A stretch of DNA of 29,914 nucleotides from JAICTV01 sp035634055 (GTDB taxonomy: Bacteria > Planctomycetota > Phycisphaerae > Tepidisphaerales > Tepidisphaeraceae). Below the pieces are notes generated by a model. The model had not been told where the DNA came from, searched no databases, and worked only from the letters and a program-made list of their open reading frames with translations. The translations under genes were made by a program, and so were the position numbers. The stretch is taken from contig DASQDR010000233.1 in assembly GCA_035634055.1 (NCBI GenBank), positions 1 through 29,914 of the forward strand, written 5' to 3'. Below are positions 23,885 through 29,914 of the stretch, in pieces (position 1 is the stretch's first letter; each line of letters opens with the position of its first letter).

Positions 23885-25093
23885 TCACTTCACGAGTTGG
23901 ATCCCGCCCGCGCCCTTCAGCGTCAGGTCGTAGTTGATGCGCCCGCCGCCGTTCATGTTCACCGTCAGCCCCAGCACCGACCCGTAGATCGTCCCCTGCC
24001 CGCTGATCGTCACGTTGCTCTGCGGTGCGTAGATGTTCGCGTAGAGCGCCGCCCCCGCCTGGATGTTGACGTTGCCGGGCGGGAGCCCCGTCGGGCCGGG
24101 GCACATCACCACCGTGAGGTTCTTCGGCAAGTTGGCGGCGGTGTACGTCTGGCCGCTCATGGTGAAGTTGCCGTAGCAGTAGATCGTTGCCGGCCCGCTG
24201 AAGGTGAGCATCGAGCCGGTGGCCATGGAGAAGTTGTTGAAGTAGTAGTTCCCCCCGGGCAGCGGGAGGTTCTTGTTCTTGGCGACGATGAGGTTCGTGC
24301 CGCTGAGGGCCCAGCCCGGGATCTTGGAGTTATCGTTGACGGTGGCGTAAGTGCCGGCGTCGCCATTGGGGAAGGCGAGCTTCACCGGCAGCGGCCCGGT
24401 CGTGCCGGTGACGGTCCCGCCGGTCACGGTCGCGCCGCGGGCGTTCCCGTTGATCACCGAGCCGCCCGCCAGGCTGATGTTGCCATTGGAGGCAATGTTG
24501 CCGGCATTCGCGGTCGAGCCGCTGCCGTCGGACCAGTAGCTGCTGGTCGTGTTGCCGCTCATCGTGATCGAGTTCAGCCCGATCACGCCGTAGTTCTCCG
24601 GCGAGACGGCGGCGATGGAATAGACCTCGGCGTTGCAGTTGCCCAAATTCCCCGGGAGCATGCGCGTCCACATCAGCTCGACCGCGTTGCCGCGGGCCTG
24701 GGTCTTGCGGGCGAACACCTTCACGGCGTTGCCGTTCTTCTCCGCCAGCCCGCTGAGCGGCGTGAAGCGCTGCTCGGGCGGCTTGGTCGGGTCCCACTTG
24801 CCGATGACAACGTCCTCGGTCGTGTCGAAGACGTCGACGGCCTTCCCGTCGGCGGTGTTCTTCCCCGCCCATTGCCGCGCCAACTGCCGGCACGTCGCGG
24901 GGCTGGAAATGTTGGAAGCCGCGGCGCGGGCGGCGGCGTCGGCGGCGCGGTGCAGCTCGATCTTCACCACCTGGTAACGGCCGAAGTCCACCGCCAGCGA
25001 CGCCGACACGCACAGCGCCGTCATCGTCACCACGATCCAGACCAGCGAGATGCCGGCCCCACGATTTCTGCCAATGCTGACAACCCTGCGCAC
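23885..25093 (-). CDS. Tad-like surface protein, paralog 5 (first of array)
   Basis: 402 residues from a GTG at 25093, supported by GGGAGGT six bases upstream. A short basic N-terminus is followed by a helix (about 14-34) and LAVDFGRYQVVKIELHRAADAAARAA (33-58), a TadE/G-like module. The C-terminal beta-rich region has ITMSGNTTSSYWSDG, IASNGNISLAGGS, GPATIYCYGNFTMSG (300-314), NLTVVMCPG, NIYAPQSNVTISGQGTIYG (353-371) and VNMNGGGRINYDL. It is the most upstream gene of the five in the direction of transcription. The conserved GPxTxY motif falls at residue 297-304 in all five proteins, which shows they share one architecture and arose by duplication. Confidence 0.9.
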   Translation of the reverse strand: MRRVVSIGRNRGAGISLVWIVVTMTALCVSASLAVDFGRYQVVKIELHRAADAAARAAASNISSPATCRQLARQWAGKNTADGKAVDVFDTTEDVVIGKWDPTKPPEQRFTPLSGLAEKNGNAVKVFARKTQARGNAVELMWTRMLPGNLGNCNAEVYSIAAVSPENYGVIGLNSITMSGNTTSSYWSDGSGSTANAGNIASNGNISLAGGSVINGNARGATVTGGTVTGTTGPLPVKLAFPNGDAGTYATVNDNSKIPGWALSGTNLIVAKNKNLPLPGGNYYFNNFSMATGSMLTFSGPATIYCYGNFTMSGQTYTAANLPKNLTVVMCPGPTGLPPGNVNIQAGAALYANIYAPQSNVTISGQGTIYGSVLGLTVNMNGGGRINYDLTLKGAGGIQLVK

Positions 25094-25263
25094 GGATGAC
25101 CTCCCGGGGGCCCGTTCGATATTGCTATGTCGGGTGGGAAGGGATCAGGGTTGAGCCGCCGGCAACGCCCGCGCGGGAAATACGACCGGCGCGCGGCGGC
25201 GGCGGACCCGGGCGGCGCGTCCGATAACCCGCCCGTGCCCCGGCGCGCGTGAAGGCGGGCGAC

Positions 25264-27192
25264 TTATTCGCTGTGCGTGACGAACTGCTCGTACAGGTGC
25301 GCGTACTTGCCGTTGGCGGCGAGCAGCTCGCGGTGGGTGCCGCGCTCGATGATGCGGCCCTGCTCGATCACCAGGATGCAGTCCGCCTTCATGATCGTGC
25401 TCAGGCGGTGGGCCACGATGAAGGTCGTCCGGCCGGCGAGCAGCTTTTCAAGCGACTCCTGGACCAGCAGCTCGGTGGCGGTGTCGACGGCGCTGGTGGC
25501 CTCGTCCAGCATGAAGATGCGCGGGTCGGCCAGGAACGCGCGGGTGAAGCAGATGAGCTGCCGCTGGCCGAGGCTCATGTTGGCGCCGCGCTCGCCGACC
25601 TCGGTGTCGAACCCCTTCTGGAGCGACATGATCGCGTCGTGGCTGCCGATGGCCTTGGCGGCGTCGATCACGTCCTGCTCGGTCGCGCCGGGCGTGGCGT
25701 AGCGGATGTTCTCCATCACCGTGCCGGTGAACAGGTAGTTCACCTGGAGCACGAGCCCCATCTGCCGGTGCAGCGATTCGCCGGTGACGTGCCGGATGTC
25801 GTGCCCGTCGACCAGCACGCGCCCCTGCTGCGGCTGGTAGAAGCGCGCGATCAGCGAGATGATGCTGCTCTTGCCGCTGCCGGTCGCGCCGACCAGCGCG
25901 AAGGTCTGCCCCGCCTGGGCCTCGAAGTTCACGTCGTGCAGCACGGGGCGCTCGGGGTCGTAGCCGAAGGTGACGTTGTCGAACTGCACGCGCCCGACGA
26001 TCCGGGGCAGCGGCTTGGCCTCGGTCACGTCCTGCACGTCCGGGCTGGTGTCGAGCAGGCTGAAGACGCGCTCGGCGCCGGCCATCGCCATCATGAGTTG
26101 GTTGTAAAAGTCGCCGATGTTGAGGATCGGCTGCATGAACCAGTCCCAGTAGAGGAACGCCGCCACCACGGCGCCGACCCCCTCGACGACGAGCGTCTCC
26201 GGACGGTCGATGCGGCCGGTGACGACGAGGTAACCTCCGTAGGAGAGGATGATGATCTTGCCGACGAACCCGACGAGCTGGAGCAGCGGCTGGTAGACGC
26301 CGTTGATTCGCGCGACGCGGAGGTTGTTGTAGGTGTTGGCGTCCTGGAGCGTGTTGAAGACGTCGAGGTTCGGCTCCTGGCGGTTGAACGCGGTCACCAC
26401 CCGCATGCCGGTGATGTTCTCCGCCAGGTTCGTCGAAACGCGCGTCCACCCCTCGCGCGCCGCCTGGTGCATGCCGCTGGCGCGCTTGCGGTAGACGTAG
26501 TTGAGCAGCGCCACGATCGGCCCGAGCCACGCGACGGCGAGGAACAGCCGCCAGTCCGTCCACAGCAGCATGGCCGACGCGATCAGCATGATGAACAGGT
26601 TGGCGATGATGCGCCAGATGCCCCAGACGTTGACCTCGCGCATGGCGCCGATGTCGCTGGTGCAGCGGCTGATGATGCGCCCGAGCTTGGTCTTGTCGTA
26701 GTAGCTCATCGAGAGCTGCTGGAGGTGGGAGAAGAGCCGCCGGCGGATGTTGAACTGCACGCTCTCGCCCGCGCGCGTCATGACGATAATGGTGGCGCGC
26801 TGGAGCACGAACGACACGACCGACACGCCCGCCCACAGCATGATGACGAACGTGATGTGCCAGACCGCCCCGCGCGCGCCGCCACTGACCTGGATCGTGC
26901 CGCTGGTGAAGTTCGTCACGTAGTCGATCACGTGCTGCATGAACTTCGGCGAAGCCATGTCGCACGCGACGTGGACGATGCCCAGCGCAAGCCCGAGCGC
27001 GTACTGCTTCTTGTACGGCGCGAGCGTGGTGAGCAGCCGGCGGACGAGCGGCCACTCGATCGGCTTGTACTGCTCCTCGCTCTCCATCCCCTCGAGGGTG
27101 GCCGGCTTGACCAGCAGCGGCTTGCGGCCGCGGCGCGTCGCCGACGGCGGGGTTGGCGGCGGCGGCGTGGTGTTGGCGGAGATGCTGCTCAC
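25264..27192 (-). CDS. ABC exporter half-transporter with catalytic Glu and variant signature
   Basis: 642 residues: a Pro-rich cytosolic N-terminus (1-45), six transmembrane helices (about 60-375), then the nucleotide-binding domain with Walker A GATGSGKS (435-442), Q-loop Gln483, a non-canonical signature MSLGQ (539-543, normally LSGGQ), Walker B IFMLDE with catalytic Glu564, and switch His595. This is the layout of the catalytic half of heterodimeric type IV exporters such as TM287/288 or BmrCD. The start is a GTG at 27192 that overlaps the stop of the upstream half by four bases (GTGA), which implies translational coupling. The export substrate (lipid, drug or peptide) cannot be told from the sequence. 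Confidence 0.95.
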   Translation of the reverse strand: MSSISANTTPPPPTPPSATRRGRKPLLVKPATLEGMESEEQYKPIEWPLVRRLLTTLAPYKKQYALGLALGIVHVACDMASPKFMQHVIDYVTNFTSGTIQVSGGARGAVWHITFVIMLWAGVSVVSFVLQRATIIVMTRAGESVQFNIRRRLFSHLQQLSMSYYDKTKLGRIISRCTSDIGAMREVNVWGIWRIIANLFIMLIASAMLLWTDWRLFLAVAWLGPIVALLNYVYRKRASGMHQAAREGWTRVSTNLAENITGMRVVTAFNRQEPNLDVFNTLQDANTYNNLRVARINGVYQPLLQLVGFVGKIIILSYGGYLVVTGRIDRPETLVVEGVGAVVAAFLYWDWFMQPILNIGDFYNQLMMAMAGAERVFSLLDTSPDVQDVTEAKPLPRIVGRVQFDNVTFGYDPERPVLHDVNFEAQAGQTFALVGATGSGKSSIISLIARFYQPQQGRVLVDGHDIRHVTGESLHRQMGLVLQVNYLFTGTVMENIRYATPGATEQDVIDAAKAIGSHDAIMSLQKGFDTEVGERGANMSLGQRQLICFTRAFLADPRIFMLDEATSAVDTATELLVQESLEKLLAGRTTFIVAHRLSTIMKADCILVIEQGRIIERGTHRELLAANGKYAHLYEQFVTHSE

Positions 27193-29387
27193 TCGACGCC
27201 TCCGCTTGTGGCGCCATCGGTCGCCGCGTCGCGCGCGCGGCCGCCGTGAGCGCCGGCGCCGCCGGGACCCGCGCCGCTAGCCGCGCCGCCCATGCCACCG
27301 CCGTCGCGCTCATCGCGCAGGCGGGCGCGGGCAATCTCGCGCGGGTCCTGGATGCGCTGCATGTGCGACGGGTGCTCGCTGCGATCGGCGATCGCCTCGT
27401 CGCCGTAAAGCTGCACGCCGGCGATCTCGCGGTAGTGCCCTTGCTCGGCCATCAGCTTGTCGTGCGTCCCCATCTGCGTGATGCGGCCGCCCTCGACCAC
27501 CAGCACCAGGTCCGCCCGCTTCACGGTGCTGATGCGGTGGGCGATGACGAACGTCGTCCGCCCGTACATGACGAAGCGCATCGCCTTGCGGATCATGTCC
27601 TCGGTCTCGGGATCTACCGCGGCGGTGGCGTCGTCCAGGATGAGGATGCGCGGGTTGGTCAGGATCGCCCGCGCGATCGCCAGCCGCTGCTTCTGCCCGC
27701 CGGACAGCGACGAACCGCGCTCGGCCAGCACGGTGTCGTACCCCTTGGGCATCTGCTCGATGAACTCGTGCGCCTGCGCCAGCCGCGCCGCCGCCTCGAT
27801 CTCCCCGTGCGTGATGCCGGGCCGGCCGTAGGCGATGTTGGCGGCGACGGTATCGCTGAACAGGTACGTTTCCTGGAAGACGAAGGCGACCTGCGTCCGC
27901 AGGCTCGCCAGCGTCGCGTCGCGCACGTCGACGTCGTCGATGGTGACGCGACCGGTGCGCGGGTCGTAGAAGCGCGCGATCAGGTTGACCAGCGTGCTCT
28001 TGCCCGCGCCGGTCGGCCCGACGATCGCCACCACGCTGCCGCCGGCCACGTCGAAGTTGATGTCGTGCAGCACCGGCTTGTCCGCGGCGTAGCCGAAGCT
28101 GACGTCGGCGAACCGCACCGCGCCCGGCCCCGGCGGCAGCGGGCGGGCGGCGGGCGCTTCCGGCACCGTGGCGGGCGCCATCAGCACCTCGTACAGCCGG
28201 CGCGCGCTCACGATCGCGTTCTGGTACTGCTCGTTGATCGTCGCCACCTGCTGCAAGCGCGTGAGGATCGCTCCCATCGCGCTGCCGAGGATGACGAAAT
28301 CGCCGGCGTCCAGCTTCCCCTGGATCATCAGCACCGCTGCCGCCCAGAACAGCGACAGGTACGACGCCGTGGCGATCGCCCGCACCACCGGCGTGAAGTT
28401 CGCGAACATTCGGATGCGGTGGATCACCTTGCCGTAGTAGCTGTCGGCGTTGGCGTTGTACTTCTGGATCTCGTGCTTCTCGGTGGCGAACGCCTTGACG
28501 ACGTGAACGCCGGCGATGTTCTCGGTGATGATCGATACGTCCTTGTCGCCGGCCTCCATCACCTCCTTGTTGGCCGGCTGCACCTGCCTGCTGAAGCGCA
28601 GGATGTAGCCGGTCCAGACCGGCAGCGGGATCAGCGACAGCAGCGCCAGCCAGGGGTTGCGCGTGTAGACGACGATGATGTACCCGCCGACGACGAGGAT
28701 GATCTCCAGGCTGGTCAGCACGGCGGTCTGGATGAAGGCGCGGACGTGCTGGAGGTCGGTCAGCGCGCGGTTGATGAGCTGACCGGAGCTGATGGCATCG
28801 TGGAAGCCGAAGCCGACGCGCTGGAGCTTGTCGTAAACGGCCTCGCGGATGTAGAAGACCATCGTCATGCTCAACTTGCTGTTGGAGACCTCGCGCAGGT
28901 AGCGCAGCAGCAGGTAGAACGCGATCAGCGCCGCCAGCACGAGCACGATGTCGCGCAGGGGGATGTCCGGCCGGCGCTCGATGAGCGTGGTGCCGAGCGC
29001 GGCCCAACTGAGGGGGTGGCCCTCGCCGCTCCAGAACCACGTCCAGACGCCGACCTCCGGCGCCTTGCCGCTGACGGCCAGCAGCTTGATGTGGTCGATC
29101 GCCTGCCCGGTCTGCCGCACCGCCAGCAGCTCGAGGCCCACGTAGCTGGCGAGGTAGAAGCAGGCGAGGGCGACCAGCGGCTTGACCGGCGCAAGGAACT
29201 TGAACATCCAGCGCAGGAGCTGCGGGTTAGTCATCGCCGCGGCGTGGGACGAGACGACCGCGCCCGACTTATCCGCCGGCGGCGGTTGCGCGCCGCCCGC
29301 GCGCGCGGGCTCGCCGGCGGCAGCGGCGGTCGCCGCCGGCGCGGGATCGGACTTTTTCGTGGGAGCGGCGGCCGAAGGTGCTGTCAC
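27189..29387 (-). CDS. ABC exporter half-transporter with degenerate Walker B
   Basis: 732 residues from a GTG at 29387. The frame is open to 29612, but family similarity begins only near residue 52 (MTNPQLLRWMFKF), so the ATG at 29234 is an alternative start. An Ala/Pro-rich N-terminus precedes six transmembrane helices (about 66-375). The nucleotide-binding domain has Walker A GPTGAGKS (457-464), Gln505, canonical signature LSGGQ (561-565), Walker B ILILDD in which Asp586 replaces the catalytic Glu, and His617. A Gly/Ala-rich tail follows residue 690. Its changes complement those of the partner half: its ATP site is predicted not to hydrolyse, while its LSGGQ completes the partner's active site. 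It is first in the operon. Confidence 0.95.
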   Translation of the reverse strand: MTAPSAAAPTKKSDPAPAATAAAAGEPARAGGAQPPPADKSGAVVSSHAAAMTNPQLLRWMFKFLAPVKPLVALACFYLASYVGLELLAVRQTGQAIDHIKLLAVSGKAPEVGVWTWFWSGEGHPLSWAALGTTLIERRPDIPLRDIVLVLAALIAFYLLLRYLREVSNSKLSMTMVFYIREAVYDKLQRVGFGFHDAISSGQLINRALTDLQHVRAFIQTAVLTSLEIILVVGGYIIVVYTRNPWLALLSLIPLPVWTGYILRFSRQVQPANKEVMEAGDKDVSIITENIAGVHVVKAFATEKHEIQKYNANADSYYGKVIHRIRMFANFTPVVRAIATASYLSLFWAAAVLMIQGKLDAGDFVILGSAMGAILTRLQQVATINEQYQNAIVSARRLYEVLMAPATVPEAPAARPLPPGPGAVRFADVSFGYAADKPVLHDINFDVAGGSVVAIVGPTGAGKSTLVNLIARFYDPRTGRVTIDDVDVRDATLASLRTQVAFVFQETYLFSDTVAANIAYGRPGITHGEIEAAARLAQAHEFIEQMPKGYDTVLAERGSSLSGGQKQRLAIARAILTNPRILILDDATAAVDPETEDMIRKAMRFVMYGRTTFVIAHRISTVKRADLVLVVEGGRITQMGTHDKLMAEQGHYREIAGVQLYGDEAIADRSEHPSHMQRIQDPREIARARLRDERDGGGMGGAASGAGPGGAGAHGGRARDAATDGATSGGVE

Positions 29388-29413
29388 GTTTGGAAACCGG
29401 ATCGAAAGGGCTA

Positions 29414-29441
29414 ACGCTATCGGCGCCGGTGGCCGCGTCAA
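29414..29441 (-). promoter_or_regulatory. Candidate promoter of the ABC exporter operon
   Basis: On the minus strand TTGACG (29441-29436, five of six -35 bases) is followed after 16 bases by TAGCGT (29419-29414). Transcription would start near 29407, about 20 bases before the GTG at 29387. The -10 is weak. Confidence 0.35.
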
Positions 29442-29640
29442 CCCTGGCGGCCGATAAAAAATCAACGCTGCCGATTCCCTTGCCGCGCGGCGTGGCGCCG
29501 GGGCGGGAAGTGCGGCGGGCGTAAGTTGTTGCGCCCGGCATGCCGATGTTGAGAGGCGGTCCGGTGCCGCCGCGTCCGCTGCCCCCGCGCCGCCGGTTGG
29601 CCGCCGTAACATTGGCGGGCGTTGCGGGTCTTTTCTTTCC

Positions 29641-29661
29641 GGTAGCGCTGCGCTACCTTTT
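29641..29661 (+). terminator. Hairpin with T-run before the last gene
   Basis: GGTAGCG (29641-29647) pairs perfectly with CGCTACC (29651-29657) around CTG and is followed by TTTT. It has the form of an intrinsic terminator in the plus direction, but no plus-strand gene lies upstream; the next gene starts 18 bases later. It may act as a leader attenuator or as insulation. Confidence 0.5.
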
Positions 29662-29679
29662 GCCGCCGGTCATACGCCT

Positions 29680-29914
29680 ATGAAACACATGAAGCTGCTG
29701 CTGTGCGCCACGGGAGTTCTCGCCGCCGCCGCCATCGCCGTGGTCGTTGCCGCCCCCGGCGCGCCCGCGGCGCAGCCGCCGCAAGGCACAGCCGCCGCGC
29801 CCGCGGCGCAACCGCCGCAGGGTTCGGCCGCTGCCGCTGCGGTGCAGCAACCACCGCCGGGCGGACCGGCCGACGCCGGCGCCGCCTCGTCGGCTCCGGT
29901 CCCGCGGCGCGAGG
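29680..29914 (+). CDS. Secreted Ala/Pro/Gln-rich protein, 3' part beyond window
   Basis: The reading frame opens with ATG at 29680 and is still open at the window edge (78 codons). It begins MKHMKLLLCATGVLAAAAIAVVVAAPGA: a basic start and a hydrophobic core, a clear Sec signal peptide with probable cleavage after an Ala near residue 24-31. The mature start is low-complexity, with two imperfect copies of a 12-residue, 36-base unit containing APAAQPPQG (29761-29796 and 29797-29832), then VQQPPPGGPADAG. Such linkers usually tether an extracytoplasmic domain, here outside the window. No Shine-Dalgarno is visible. Function is unknown. Confidence 0.7.
   Translation, partial: MKHMKLLLCATGVLAAAAIAVVVAAPGAPAAQPPQGTAAAPAAQPPQGSAAAAAVQQPPPGGPADAGAASSAPVPRRE

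Larger units (their letters stand above)
29388..29679. other. Divergent gap upstream of the ABC operon
   Basis: This gap lies between the ABC operon start and the plus-strand gene at the window end. It holds a candidate ABC promoter (29414-29441), an AT-rich GATAAAAAATCAA patch (29453-29465) and a terminator-like hairpin (29641-29661). I see no gene in it. Confidence 0.5.

Noticed and set aside
25249..29414. Two long plus-strand frames (666 and 753 codons) opposite the ABC genes
   Set aside because: They are antisense images of two clear ABC half-transporters; the translations are His/Asp/Arg/Val/Leu-rich without domains or repeats of their own.

Overview
The window is a GC-rich (roughly 70%) bacterial chromosomal segment with long accidental open frames on both strands. 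Genes often start with GTG or TTG and often lack an obvious Shine-Dalgarno sequence. High GC, weak ribosome-binding sites, a tandem set of Tad-like prepilin-type proteins and GCACGAAG-based intergenic inverted repeats together suggest a planctomycete, possibly of the Phycisphaerae/Tepidisphaerales. That is inference: no rRNA or other phylogenetic marker is present.

Layout. 84-467 (-) encodes a small KGG-repeat stress protein, followed by a gene-free stretch. On the plus strand, 1101-10604 holds sucA (2-oxoglutarate dehydrogenase E1), a strong intrinsic terminator, truB, an ETR1-like (ethylene-sensor type) hybrid histidine kinase, a GT-C membrane glycosyltransferase and sucB (the E2 subunit). 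The two 2-oxoglutarate dehydrogenase subunits are thus separated by three unrelated genes, and no E3 (lpd) is seen. A large inverted repeat follows sucB. Next comes a cell-surface/glycoconjugate block: a GT1-type glycosyltransferase (+), a Tat-exported amidase-signature protein (-) whose stop overlaps the GT1 stop, a divergent GT39-like transferase (+), a zinc-ribbon SAM methyltransferase (-) and a GT87-like transferase (-).

From 18506 to 25093 five paralogous minus-strand genes encode proteins of about 400 residues. Each has a TadE/G-like N-terminal helix and a C-terminal beta-rich domain with a GPxTxY motif at nearly the same residue in all five. No Tad secretion ATPase, platform protein or secretin is in the window. 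A terminator lies after the last gene, and a MITE-like nested inverted repeat separates the last two. From 25264 to 29387 (-) two ABC exporter half-transporters overlap by GTGA; their motif changes predict one degenerate and one consensus ATPase site. The window ends inside a plus-strand gene for a secreted Ala/Pro/Gln-rich protein.

The most interesting points are the ethylene-receptor-like kinase with intact copper-ligand residues and an odd insert in its dimerisation domain, the five-gene Tad-like array, the heterodimeric ABC exporter logic, and two inverted repeats that share a GCACGAAG-type arm.
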